Assembly (NCBI RefSeq): GCF_014851395.1
Contig: NW_024041150.1
Location: forward strand, 33,429,585-33,493,584
Source of the DNA: Micropterus salmoides
Lineage: Eukaryota; Chordata; Actinopteri; Centrarchiformes; Centrarchidae
Reading direction: 5' to 3'
DNA length: 64,000 nucleotides
The notes below the pieces were generated by a model. That model saw nothing but the letters and a program-made list of their open reading frames with translations, had not been told where the DNA came from and made no database searches. A program made the translations under genes and the position numbers. The stretch's first letter is position 1. Every line of letters starts with the position of its first letter. Positions 49,295 through 62,006 of the stretch are shown in pieces.

Positions 49295-49306
49295 ATTGTG
49301 CTTGTT

Positions 49307-50301
49307 AATTTATGTTTCTATTTTATATAAATTAATCATTAAAGTCATATTCTTGGGACACAGAGATTAAACTGATTTCATTAGGCAGGTTGAAGTGGAG
49401 ATGTAATGTTCTTAAGCGCTAATTCATCCACCAGGAAATACATTCTTGGGATAATCTGATTTACTGTAAATCACAGCAAAGGTCAAAGGGAGAGAGATTG
49501 AATACAAAAACACCTGCACTGACATCAAACACTGCTTGAATTGACACAAAATATCTGTAAATACAGGTTAAGCAACTACAAGGGCATGTGTAAGCGGATA
49601 TGCAGAAACCAGACACACACACTGTACCAATACACAGACCTTGTCCCAGTGATGTCATAGACTGTCTGAACCTGATACTGACTTCATCAATAATTTAGAA
49701 TCAGCTTCTCTCCGGTTAAACTCTTAAAAGAAAGCACACTGGCTATGACTTAGGTCCAGTTTCCATCTTAAGAAAACATACTGTCAACAATCTGTTTTTT
49801 CAACATTTTACAATCTTATATTGATATATGTTGATATATCTGTGTTGTTTTTTCTTCCCCAGTACACTCATCTTACATGTTGAGAATTAGTTAGCTCTGT
49901 TCAATGCTGTAAGAAAATCAGGGAATACATTATGTTTATGTGACAGAATACCAGCGTGTTGTAGTCGCGAGATGACTCCTTACAGTTGGCTTTCATGTCA
50001 GGTGGGTTTCACAGTTTGGTTTCACTTCCCACACAAAGTGAATACGTTTTGTATTTTCCTCCTCGGTCTTCCTCACTTTTTCAAAGGGTTAAGACTTGGT
50101 TTTGGGGTAAGAATTTTATATATAGTTGTTATGGTTAGTGACTAGGAAATGCATGTTATCATTGCAAGTCCTCACAAGTATAGAAACACAAACATAAGTA
50201 TGTATTTCAGTGTGTCTGTGCTTCCTCTTTGAACTCAGTTTGACTCCTGCACCTGCTGTGCTTCAGACGCACCACTATGAGTTCACCTTAAGTTCATGAC
50301 C

Positions 50302-50369
<68 letters not shown>

Positions 50370-50889
50370 GTGGTAATCTCAGCTAATCTATGATTTTATC
50401 TTTCCATCATCACCTACCCGTCCTGTCACTTATTCTTATGTGTCATCAAACATGCCTTCCTTTTTAGTCCTTCACTCCCACACACGTTTCTCTTTTTTGT
50501 TTATCTGTATTGTGCCAATCACGTTATGCTCAGTTTCTTCCCTCTGTCTTTCTTCCAATTCTCAATGAGTCACACCTTTTCTCTCACTTTCTTTTATTAG
50601 TCTACTGGAAGAGAAACATTAAATAAACAAGGAAGTTTTAACACAACACTATCTGACCACAGTCAAAGGGAAACTTTATGATACGTGTTGCCAAGTTGAT
50701 ATGAACAGTTTGGGGACTTCTAGGGTTCATTGGCAGGTCTTCCTGTTATCCTGTAAAATGACAAACATAAATGTCTCTATCATGAGAGAACGGAGCAATG
50801 AATGTTTTTTGCATCAAAATCCTCTGCATGTATCTTTTTAAAGGGCCTGACACTAAACTGACTTGACTTGTTTCGATAACTTTCAGCCA
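49307..50889. other. intergenic
   Basis: Contains the CA run 50305-50368 and a pyrimidine-biased stretch to about 50600. No gene recognised. Confidence 0.6.
50305..50368 (+). repeat. (CA)n microsatellite
   Basis: An uninterrupted CA run of about 63 bp, one of the longest dinucleotide tracts in the window. Confidence 0.97.
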
Positions 50890-51150
50890 TGCTAGCAGTG
50901 TGACTCAATGTTAGTCATTGGTTGGCTGGTCGATCTTTCAGTCAGTCTACCACTTTGGTGTCTAAAATATCTATTGGATCTTTGTGGATTTTGGTTATCC
51001 CATGACATTCATGTAGCACTACCATATGGTCAACATTAAAATATAGTTTGTTTTATGACCAAATACCTTCAAAACTAAGGTATGTTAGCCTCAGCTGTAG
51101 GCCTTTTTTGTGCTAATTAGCAAATGTTAGCATGCTAACAAGCTAAACTA
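50890..51150 (-). repeat. fish interspersed repeat of the GCATGCTAACATG type
   Basis: Complemented, it gives GTTAGCATGCTAACATTTGC, TACAGCTGAGGCTAAC and a segment around GGTATTTGGTCATAAA, then degenerates. It is more complete than the copy at 20885-21080. Confidence 0.6.
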
Positions 51151-54100
51151 AGATGAAACAGTAAAATTAATAAAAACACTAATTAAACACTGTTAAACCA
51201 ATTTAACGTATCAGAATTGACAAACAGTACCATGCATATTATGAATACATAATGTTCAGAAAAAATACACCTGTTTCCACATATTTGTTCAACAAGTGAA
51301 ATACAGTGCATTAAATGCTCTTATCTGGGTTGAATCAATTCTCCAACTCTTTTTTAAACATCACTTGGAGAGTACTCAAATCATTATCACACAAGTTAAA
51401 TAGACAGTTATTTGCAAGGTTTTATTTAAAACCTAACATGGTGATTAAAGTGATTTTTGGCTTAGGAATTGGACCTCGTTCTTTTAAGGTTTCTCTCAAG
51501 ATGTATTCTCATTTGGCAGTCAATGAAGATATAATGCAATATCCAGGTTTTATGTATAAGAATTTATCTGAAAATCCAGAGAAGTAAAGCACTTTGTGGC
51601 TGAGTTTCGTTCTGTGTATATCTGGCAGTACAGAGACTGTGAAGTGATGGATGGACAGATGGGTGGATGGACAGAGGGTGCAGCATTCTCAAATGGGAAT
51701 TTCTGGAGCAAACGATTACATGAATCAACTCGAAAGTCCTTGACATGAAAAATCTTGGAACTGTCTGTGTTTTCTGACGGGACTAAGAAGGCAAACTTCC
51801 AAATAACTTCCATCTCTGCTCGTTTCCTTTTGATATTGATTGCGAAAGAACTTTCAGCTGTACTGGTAAAGGCTAGGAAAAACAGAAACATGTCATGTTC
51901 CTTAAAATAGTTTCTTGAAGTACCAGCATTGGGTTGTCATTTGTGTTTTCCTTGGAAGTTTGTCATCGACAAACTGCAGCTGGATTTGCAGATGTGTGTT
52001 TTTCCACTGGAGCTATAGTCCGTTTTGTAAAGAAATTACGAACCCCGAGCAGTCCACACATGTTTGACAGGCCATCATGCAGGGAAACCCCGCGTTACTG
52101 CAATGAGGAAAGTGACACACCTCATACATACCGAAACACATGGCGATTTACCAACAGACATTCCTGCCTTCCAGGAAATATTGACTCTTGTTCAAGGGCA
52201 CACCTGCAGGCAAAGTCATAAATGAAAGGAACAAATGAAGTGCATGTACACACATTATTTCATTAGACCTTTATGTGTCACTCTTTATGATTTAAAGAAC
52301 AAATGATCTTGCAGTTTTAGCACTTTGGCAAAGAGAAACATTTTTAACACCAATTAAGACTGAGTTGGAAATCCTCCTACTGCTGGCAACAGTTTCTGAT
52401 GCTTCCGGCTGCAGACGTTCTTTCTGATGAAAAAACATTCAGGTTTGCTTACGGGAAACAGTGTTTGCATTGAGATGAAAAAATTAAAACTATGTAAAAT
52501 AATTTTCCCTCAAGACGTGCGTCACTTTATAATCCTTCAACAGCAGTTTTGCCCCGGGCCCCACATACACAATTGAAACTGCTGACGCCTCCCTTAACTT
52601 CAATGTAATTCTTTCCTGCATTTCAGCATACTAATACAAGACTAACACACACTTGTAGGCTACGACCTGTCTGCTGGCTCACACCAACTCTTCAGAATGC
52701 AATTACTAAGCTCTTAGTGTGCACTTGTTGGTCTCAAACTAAATATTTACTAATAGTCACACTTAGTCAAATATATGTTATGTGTTATTCAGTAAACTTC
52801 TTTGTTATGTTTAATGCCTGTACAGTCATCTGTAGCTTCATCAAACCTGGGAATAATTGTCACTGTAAACACAGGCATCTCTGCATCATCATGAGAATTT
52901 GACAATTCCCAAACATAATGCTTCAGTAAAATCAGCAGCATATGAACCCCAGCAGGGATGTACTGGGACAGAAATTCAGCACGGTACTTTGAGAAGGAGA
53001 GGCCTTTTATGTGAGCGCCGTGTGGGGGCGCGGAGAAAGATTTTTTGCAGTTATTTTTATATATATATACTTGTGTACAGTCAGTTTCATTATGAGGAGG
53101 ACCTTTAAGAAACTTTTATGACACCCGCATCTTAAGTTTGTATAAGCAAGGCACCACTGACCTGAACAAGACCCGGTCAGGCAGGCCAGAGTCAGTCAGA
53201 ATGCAAAAATAGTTAAATATAATCAAAAACTACAACACAGTCCCATAAAAATCAAATCCCTCATGTTCAGCTCTGAGTTGGTCTCTCCCTGGCTCACATT
53301 CCCCTGTGGTGGACCCTGACTCTGCTTGTACTGATTGTGCAGCTACATATGCATGAGAAGATCAATAATAATAATGCATTTTCCTATTCTACCTATGGAT
53401 GATTGCCTACCCAGCCCTGCACACTGCTCCTGTACCTGTCACTGTTTCTGGGACCTCCTGCTGCTTCTCTTCCTCGTCCTCTTCCTTCTTCCTTCAACTG
53501 TTGTTTATAATATAGCCCATATAAATATATGATGCCTATACATAAATGCATATATAAATAATCTCAGGTTATAATAGAATTACTTATCAGTGCCTGTGTT
53601 GGGTCCTGCCTCATCTGCGCTGCCACAGCACCTTTCCACCAAGGAAGAGGTTGGTTAATTTGGCGAATTTAGCTGCCTCTTGTGCCACATTTTTGTCTTC
53701 TAAATTCTTATTTTTCTGGCACCATACTTTTTCCCCCCTCCTTCTTTCTGTTTGACATATTTACCTGCTCTGTTGTGCTTGTCACAACCCTGGGCTGAGT
53801 TTAGCCCCAACAAAACATATTGAGAGTAAACTCCTGATCTGCGCCGTTGAGCCAATCAGATTTCAGTGTTTGGACATTTTACCAAAAATCCCAAATGTAA
53901 ACGTCAGGGTGGCCCTAGTGGAAAAGTTAGGGAACACCAGTGGTAGGTAGGATATGTTGTCTGAACTATAAATATCAGTACAAAGGTTTACATCTGACAG
54001 CAACATCATTAGCTGGTGGACCAACCATCCAACAGGCTAACATACCAATATTGCCATACCTAGAGCCACGCGACTTGTCTGAAGCAATTGGAGGGACAAA

Positions 54101-54662
54101 TAATAGATCAAATAAAAGTTTTGCAGCTGACAAAGTGAAATCTCTATCATTCTTCTCTATGCAGATTCCATTTTTTAAAGTTTCTTATTTTCACTAATCC
54201 AACCTAAAGTAAACTGCTCAGACACATGGCATTTGGATTAAGTTCTCTGTTTCTATCTTTACCACATCATCTTGTCCTGAGATGGACCGTCACACATCTG
54301 CTCCCACAGCAGTGTGATTCTGTTGACTCAGTCCGCAGGCTGATCGGTTATTGTCTGTTCTCAGTATTTCTCACGATCCCTCGCACCTGCAGCTGTGTGC
54401 TTCTGCATCCAGTCCGGTGGATAATGACTGTGGTTTAATCCTGCAGAAGAAATGAAAGTCACAGCTCAGAGGGCTCTTTCTGCTTTCTCCACTTCACTCA
54501 CTTTCCCTTTGTCCTTTCTTCCTTTTGTTTTTCTTTGTTCCTTTTTTTTACTTCGCAAACATAAGACAGAAATGTCTGTTTCCAAAAACACTTACACAAT
54601 AAATCAGGACTGTCAAAAAACTACGGCATTGGTTGTTTGTTCAAAGACTTCCATTTTCCAGT
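51151..54662. other. intergenic
   Basis: Mostly unique sequence with a GGATGGAC-rich stretch near 51645-51680. The 51900-52210 part is less AT-rich and repeat-free. No gene or exon recognised. Confidence 0.55.
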
Positions 54663-54670
54663 CAATGGAC

Positions 54671-55606
54671 TAGGACTGGGGCAATTCGTCGACATAGTCG
54701 ACATAATCGATTACGTAAATACGTCGACTCGCATTACGTGCATCGATGTGTTGCTGCATCCGGTGTTAGTGTCTGTTAGTGTCAACCGTCTAAAGTTTGG
54801 GAGTATTTTAGACAGAGACTCAACAAGGTGCTGCTCCAAGAGCTCTCTGTGAATTGAAAAGAGCTTCACTGCAGCACAACTGCTGTCCACAAATACGTGG
54901 AGCAGCATGAACACGTGAAGCAAAAGTATCCTGGAGCACTTTGTCCAGACGGCAGCACCGCAAATCGCGTTTACTTTCTGTCTCCACACAAGCACGGCAC
55001 ATTTTCAGCACGAGGACACGTAGTCCGTTAAAATGTATTTTCTTCATCGCCATGTTAAAAGTAATTTCTGCCCTGTTGCTGTCATGGTAACATAATGGTA
55101 CACCGTGTGTCATCTAACGTTCGGGCGTTTTATATTTTCTGTTTATTTAACAGCCACGTTTGAGCAAGAAAACAGCTGAATCTAACAGTACAGACGTGAT
55201 ACGTGAGTATACAGTGATTGTTTGCACAGTTGTTTTCTTTGCCGCACACTGATCCAGAAATACATTTGCTTATCACACTACATCACTCAATATTGAAATA
55301 AATCTATGTCAGAAACATTTAAAGTTTTAAATAAAGTAGCCTAATTAATGTCTGTTATTGTTATTATCACAACACATCAGTGAAGAGGAAATTTGATTCA
55401 TTTTAAGATATGCTGCTTTTGTCATTATTCTAATGGGCTTCATCAGGATTCTTGGATAAAATATTATTGATTAGACATGTTTTTGATAATTATTTTGGAT
55501 AAATTGGTATGTGAATTGAGTAATAGGAAACTTTTTTTTCTGTAGAATTCACAAAATTAGCCGTTAGATTAATCGACTTGAAAAATAATCGTTATGTACA
55601 GCCCTA
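54671..55606. mobile_element. non-autonomous hAT-like DNA transposon (936 bp)
   Basis: The left end is TAGGACTGGGGC and the right end, complemented, is TAGGGCTGTAC. The flanks are CAATGGAC at 54663-54670 and CAATCGAC at 55607-55614, an 8-bp duplication with one mismatch. The left subterminal region is rich in GTCGAC and ATCGAT and the right has ATCGACTTG, the pattern of fish hAT elements. No transposase frame is left. Open frames on the minus strand at 54711-55113 look accidental. Confidence 0.82.
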
Positions 55607-56614
55607 CAATCGACATCTTGCAGTTTTGTAAAAAATGACTGTCGCATCACAGTTGCAACAGTCATTGCAAAGTATCGTGATGTTGCTTTCAGTTAGGGCT
55701 CAGAGAAAAGTGTTTGAAATTATAGAATTATGGTGACGAGTACAAAGTTATCGTTTCCCATAGAGTCACAATTCCCACAGAAAGAAGCCAGGTTGAAATA
55801 AACTGGAATTATTCTAGTTGCCTTAACCAACCTGTTGAAAACAGCAAGGCCATGCTGTGGGCAAAATTACTGACTGAAAAAAGATATTCTGCCGTCCAAA
55901 ACCAGTCCAAAACCCACCAAAGTTGTTGCTTTGAGTCTCAGTGGGCGCCATCTTGATTATTGTGCAATACCTGTGAGCTGCCTGCCTGCTCTCGACATTT
56001 CTGCAGAGAGCAAACGTGCTGCTTGAGAACACATGGTGTGACAGGAATGACAGGAATGTTGATGAATACTCACTGTTTTTATCGATATTTCAGTGTTATG
56101 TTATTTGGAACTTGGTTGTATGGACAGAAAAAGTGTTTTAAAGATATCTACCAATAAATCAACATTTTATCAGTAAATATTGCCAAAATATGGACATTTG
56201 CCTGGTATATTTTGAAAATGTTGTATGATAACCGTTGTATTTTAGTTTATTTTCATCAGATTTACAGTTACAATTGTATTCTACGTGTATTAGAAGATAT
56301 TCAGTTTCATTATAAGCTTCTTTATTGCATTAAAATATAGCTTTTTTTTACTAGGTGAGGATGAAAATATCAGATTTTTTCTTTATTGCATCTCCATGTA
56401 GTCTGTAATAGTAAAATAAATATATTAATATACAATGGATTTATATTCCTTAGCTTCTGACTTTTCAAAGGAGACCAGAATTATGCATCTTGGCCAAATG
56501 GTTGAGGAGTTATTCATGATTCATTTTGGGTTTGTTATTTTAGGCATTTTTTCTGGAAAAAGGTGCTCGCGCCATACTTGTTTTGGTATAAAAAGTCATA
56601 GTTTTTGAAAGAAC

Positions 56615-56705
56615 TACAGGTAGGTCGGCCCAAACATCTTGCATCAAGCATTTTTACCTTACTGCATTTTTCCACACCTGCACAGTACTGTATATATACT
56701 GTACA
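56615..56705. repeat. small Tc1-like remnant
   Basis: GGTCGGCCCAAACATCTTGCA recalls the GGTTTGGCCCGAACATCTTG-type segment of the Tc1 relic at about 48377-48400. GCACAGTACTGTATATA next to it resembles the same terminal repeat in inverted orientation. It looks like an internally deleted copy. Confidence 0.4.
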
Positions 56706-56927
56706 TAAACAGTTAAAAGGATAACAAGTGGCATAGACCTTCATTCATGAAAAACATCAAATCATGTCCACACACAACAACCAATAGGACATGGAATAAC
56801 CCACACACACACACTTTGTTCCCTTGAAGTGGTTCATCTTGGAGTACTTAGTGTGGCAAACAGTCTCTCCTGGCGGCAAAACTACAAACAAACAGAACTG
56901 AACTCCTTGTTCTTCCCACAAGATGTG

Positions 56928-56928
56928 C

Positions 56929-56965
<37 letters not shown>
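56928..56965 (+). repeat. (GT)n microsatellite
   Basis: A GT run with GC interruptions at both ends. A CA tract lies at 56801-56815, again in inverted arrangement. Confidence 0.95.
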
Positions 56966-56966
<1 letters not shown>

Positions 56967-58747
56967 ATTCACAAGGATTGTTTGTGCCAGTGCTCCTTTC
57001 AGTCGAAATTAAATATTCACATCGTGTCTATTTTGTCATCTATTTCCAAAATGTCTCATGTGCGTTTGTGTGTATTCCTTTAGCCAGGGTTGTGTGTTTG
57101 TGCACAACCATGTCTTTGAAGTGTGTGTAGTTTTTTACATTCGTGCCCATTGTAATAGCTTTCTCTCTTTCTCTGTCTCTGTCTTCCATCAAACTATAGG
57201 AAAACTCCCGGCGAACATCACAGCCTGTTTCTTCTTGATGTTCGCAAACCACAGTAATCTGCTGGCTGAGAAATAAAAACAGATACGGAGGCATTGAGAT
57301 ATCAGTCAGTCAGCGCGCTGAGAGTTTAAACCAGACCAGCAGTTTCTGTGTATTCCCCACATTTGTCATGTGGACCCTTTGAAGAGTTCAATAACAAAAT
57401 GGTTCATATTTGTCAACAAACAGAAGACGTCACAGTTTACCGTAGTCTGTGGTCTTCTTCAATCCTATTTTTCTAAAATGATGTGGATCATGTCACCTTA
57501 GTCAAAGTGACATTTTATTCAGAGACACTTATGTCAAGGAACTGACCATTTATAGCACATGGTTGAACTGAATTGGACGAAAAAGGATGTTTGAGCAGCA
57601 ATGAGGATTCTTATTGGAGACGGATAGATGTACCAATCACTGCTGGATATCAATCGAATGACATTCCCTATATAAGTAGGGGTTGACCTGTTAGTCCAAA
57701 GACCAAACCTTGCAAAGTGTGCAGGATATTTCCGTTATTATTATTCCAATGATGGCTTTTTTGTGGTGCACCTGTCACCTTGCAAACAACACTGCTGGGA
57801 TTTCTGGGTATCCATTCAGTCTATGCTGAGCATTCATAGTAGTCTATACATTAAAGATTTGGGAGCTTTGGATCATTGTATCTACAAGAGTTATAGGATG
57901 TTACATATCTACACTTGGTATTCCTTTGAATTTTGTAAATTTTGGACCATCCTGAAGGATTTACGTCACTGCCAAAGCAGGATAGTATATAAAAGTGTGC
58001 AGACGGTAGGGTTATAAATGTCAGATGTATGAGGGATATGTAACATGTTTGACTCGAAAGTCAGAAACCAGACTGCCTCGTGCCTCAGACCACAAACGGC
58101 TCATGTGCAAATACTGCAGGAATTAATATTTCAACATAGCACAGAACTTAGCAGGCGGGTGTATAATAAAAAATACTGTTGATGGAATGATGCGTTGCTG
58201 CAGCGTTTGCTGCTATTAGCAGTTTATTTAAACTGACAGAAGGCACCTGGTCCCACTTGTTCGCCATCCACAAGTTTTCTGACTATTCTGATTTACATGT
58301 TATTGTTTTCAGTACTCCGAGGTTGTTAGCATATAAAGGCTGTCTGCCATCTGTTTAATTTGCATGCTGAATGCGCTTGTGCACATGCTTTGATTTTTGT
58401 TTGTGTGCTCGTTTCATGTGGTTTTATCAAAAAACACAAAGTTGTGTTCACACTTTAGTATTTATGTGTGCTTGACCAATTCTGGTCTACTGGAAGTGAT
58501 GTGGATTTCTGGATCATCATTAACACCTTTATGTGTTTTTACTTTATCAGAATACAGTTTCAAAAGCTGCAGCATGTGGTAATGCGGAGTTTAAAAAACA
58601 AGTTGCTATTGGTTGATGCACTTTGAATCGATTTCCTGTTGTCTCTTCACCCAAAGAAAAAAAGCGTAAAGGCAAAATGGGTGCAGATTTTAGCACTTGA
58701 AATGATTAATATAAAATTCACTATTCAGATATCCTTTTACTTTATAT

Positions 58748-58753
58748 TTTATT
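58748..58753 (-). promoter_or_regulatory. candidate distal polyadenylation signal of cyp26b1
   Basis: This is a second minus-strand AATAAA, 3.26 kb past the stop codon. It would give a 3' UTR close in length to that of other vertebrate cyp26b1 genes. Which signal is used cannot be told from sequence. Confidence 0.3.
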
Positions 58754-59351
58754 ACAGGAGTACATTTAACAATCACGGTAACAAAAAGGGAATGGAAAAA
58801 TGTAGAAGAAGACATTCATATTTAAACTAAATGAAATATTTTCCTGTAAAAAGAAATTCAAATATTATGTACAGAATGACTTAAGACAGGTTCAGAGAAA
58901 CCAACAGGTGAGAGGAAGGGGAAGTGTAGTCGCATGGCACTTAAAAAATAGACATACCTCGCAAGTGCTTTCTGTTTTCCATAATTAATATCAAATAAAA
59001 TGCAGTGATAATAAGTCTGAATAACAAAACAAATAATAATTATTACAGTAATCAAATCAACAATATTAACATTTTAAACACTGTTTACAATATAACTGAA
59101 ATACATAACATTGTAAATACATCCAATATTTACCAAAGACCCTCTCATTTAGGCTAAAGACTCTAAATCTGTAATAGAATAAAAAATAGCATTTCAAATA
59201 TCTTATAACAGCAATATTAATTGTACAATAACATTAATATTAGGTTATTAGTAGACGTAAATAGCTGATTTTCCCAATGGCTTGCTAAAGAAAGGAATAT
59301 TGTACAAATTAATATACACTATAACCTATGAATGCTGTTTTTGCTTTCACA

Positions 59352-59353
<2 letters not shown>

Positions 59354-59384
<31 letters not shown>
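59354..59384. repeat. (TA)n microsatellite
   Basis: A 31-bp alternating TA run in the presumed cyp26b1 3' UTR. Confidence 0.95.
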
Positions 59385-59387
<3 letters not shown>

Positions 59388-59672
59388 AAAGCAAAAAACA
59401 AATCTCACTCAGTACAAACTATTGCAATCTAGAACTCTCAATTAGAAAATTTACACAAGAAAAGCAGCAAAAAAATAATATTTTTATATTTTTTATCATG
59501 AAGAAATCAGTGGTGTGGTTGGTAGAAAGAGTGAACAATGTCTAGCACAGGCAGAATCCATCTGGAATGCTATTGGACAACAGGATCGTCCAATAAGAAA
59601 AGCCTCATTGTGGTCCTTCTCTCTCAAAGGATTTCCGAAGTTTCCGAATTCCCAGAGTTCAGTTGCAGAAGC

Positions 59673-59712
59673 TTTCCCATATATATATATATATATATAT
59701 ATATATGGGAAA
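59673..59712. repeat. perfect 40-bp palindrome with (TA)n core in the presumed 3' UTR
   Basis: TTTCCC is followed by an uninterrupted alternating AT tract and then GGGAAA, giving a fully self-complementary 40-bp sequence. In a cyp26b1 transcript it would fold as a long hairpin. As DNA it is a cruciform-prone site. A second TA tract without such arms lies at 59354-59384. Confidence 0.9.
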
Positions 59713-59831
59713 CAATAAAAACAGATCTTCTTTTCCAATTATGGAACACACAAAGCTCTGAGAGTTCTGATTGTGCAATCACCTCAAACAATAAATCTCT
59801 TTTAGCTAATAAAGTTGCTTCAACCATGGAA

Positions 59832-59837
59832 TTTATT
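59832..59837 (-). promoter_or_regulatory. candidate proximal polyadenylation signal of cyp26b1
   Basis: TTTATT on the plus strand is AATAAA on the minus strand, 2.17 kb past the stop codon. It is one of two canonical hexamers I found between the stop and 58.7 kb. Use of the site is not shown. Confidence 0.3.
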
Positions 59838-62006
59838 TTGTTTTGCATTCTTAGCGTTGATTGGAGGAGCAGCAAGACAGAATGTCGAACTTCGCCACAG
59901 AACTCAAAATGGCTGCCCCAAGGAGGGGGGGGGGATAAAAAAAAGCACACAAATAAACAAACACGGAATGACAATGCAACACTCAAGCAGCATGTATGTC
60001 GGTTTCTCCTCTCCACCTTATCCCTCTATCTTTTCTCCTCGTCCAGCTCAGGAAGTTGTGGCAGTTTTTCGGAACAAGTTCTTTATATTGTCCTTGTTGC
60101 GGGATAAAAGTCACCGTCTGAGAGAGTACAATCTCAATGCAACTTGAAAGTGTAGTTTATGTATCAAAGCACAGTTTGAGAGAGTTTACAAAGCAGACCT
60201 GGACCTCATTACTGTTTGACCTTGATTCGGTTACTTTTTCGTGTGAGATGCCAACTACGAATTCCTGTTAGCTGATCCTGCTTGCACCACCAAAACTGCT
60301 TCCTTAGGGGGGGGTACAAAATGGTTGCAGAAGGTAATACGTCAAGTGAGAGTAAGCCCTATTTGAAACCCCTGATATATTTTTGTTTACATGGACAGAA
60401 AGCAAAATAATTGACAGCTTTTCAAAAAAAAATCATAATTATTTATGTGCGGTCAGAGTTAAATATCAAAAAGCAAAGGCTTATTTGCTATTCACCACAA
60501 TGTCTACTCTGCACCTGAGTTCACACACCACCAAGATTATATATATGGGCAACATTTTGATTTAATGCTGGGCAAGTTGTGGGTAGCAGAGACTGAAGAA
60601 GAGAGGGTAATGCAAGGTTTTCACTGAAGATAAAGATAATAAGACTGTAGGATAGCATAGCCTCTTAATGCTTTTTTTTTAGATTGAGTGCAGTTTGCAT
60701 TTGTCTTGACATTTTAGGGTTTTATCCAGATTTTAAGTTTGGAGAATGTAAAAGCCATAATGATGGCATCGATCTTCCAGCAAGGATTTACCTCCTCAAC
60801 AAAGACCCGGAACATTTACTTAATCTAAAAATTCCCTTGTTCCTCTATTCATTACTGTAATTTTAAAATGAGCTCTGCAATTCTTACCCTTGATGTTTGT
60901 CATGTGATAACTGATGTTTATCCTACTGTACAACGCATAAAAAGAAGCAATATGGGATCTTAAATAAAAGAGGCAGCATTGTGAAAAAAAACAGCAGGAA
61001 AGGAGGACATAAAACTTAACAAATTGCCCATTTACATCAATTCAAAATGTTGTGTTTCTCCCCTTAAAATATGCAGCCGGTAAATCTTCCCCACCACAAC
61101 TATATCCCTCATTTCTAAGCGCAACCCTTTCCTTCACTGCCTGAATTGATACTTGACCCTAATTAGAAGTACAAGTTTAAGCAAGTCAAAGTATGGACTG
61201 CATTATGGTACAGAGCCAATCTGACAAGCTCAGCAACGCACTCTATCTGTGCCACAACCTGATACCCAATGTGCTATTATACACTTGACTGCATCTGTAA
61301 GCTAGTAAACAATTAGAATTGCAATGGACCTTTGCTGGAAAACACAAAGCCACTACTGATTTCTGTCATTCTTTCAAATCTTTTTCCAAAAAGCACAAAA
61401 CACAAGTTGAATCTGGATGAATTCTTGCTCGAAATCTAGCAATTTTGACCAGAAAATCTAGACCTTTCAGACTACATATCCGTCTCTTTTACCCTGCTTG
61501 ACATCTGAAATGTTTCACTGCATCTGATTAAGCACAAGCAAAATGCTAAAATATATTCTCTCATCCTATACCCTGTTTCATCCATCTCACCTTCCTTCCA
61601 CAACCATCTTTACTTTTTCTTTTCAGCACTTCATTTCACCAAATGTACCACCATACCTCTCTCTCTCCCATTGTGCACTACCCACATTCTCTTTCAAATT
61701 ATATTACATAGCTTTTTTGTACATACATTTTGTTTGTATATTTCTTTTAAAAAATACCCATTATAGAGCATGATTAAGAACTTTTTTGGCAGCTTCTTCC
61801 TTTATCAGAGGAAAGTCCCGATCATCATCAGTTGTAACAAGACAAAGCCTTCCGCTTTTCTTTTAGTCTGAAAAGGAACCTCCAACTTGGCAGAGCAAAG
61901 GTGGAGAAGAAAAAATAACTGTGAAATTCTTTCTTTTCTTCCTTCAGTCTTCTCCCTAAAGACTTCTTCGATCACTCACCCTCCCTACTCGTTAACTCTC
62001 TGCCCT

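Larger units (their letters stand above)
55615..58729. other. intergenic, just beyond the presumed cyp26b1 3' end
   Basis: AT-rich sequence with the Tc1-like remnant at 56615-56705 and GT/CA tracts near 56.8-56.97 kb. No gene recognised. Confidence 0.55.
58730..62006 (-). other. cyp26b1: probable cyp26b1 3' untranslated region
   Basis: About 3.3 kb of AT-rich, mostly non-repetitive sequence follows the stop codon on the minus strand. Vertebrate cyp26b1 transcripts have long 3' UTRs of close to 3 kb, so a UTR running to one of the two minus-strand AATAAA signals (59832 or 58748) is plausible. Notable contents are two (TA)n tracts, one inside a perfect palindrome, a short G run at 59927-59935 and a pyrimidine-rich segment at 61540-61760. 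No other gene is visible here. The 3' end is inferred and not shown by the sequence alone. Confidence 0.45.

Noticed and set aside
59538..60107. 189-codon frame on the plus strand
   Set aside because: It runs through the (TA)n palindrome (Ile-Tyr repeat) and a G run, and lies antisense to the presumed 3' UTR with no domain.
1..62006. DR5-type retinoic acid response elements in the flank of cyp26b1
   Set aside because: Single AGGTCA-like half-sites occur, but by eye I found no convincing pair with five-base spacing. A matrix scan would be needed.
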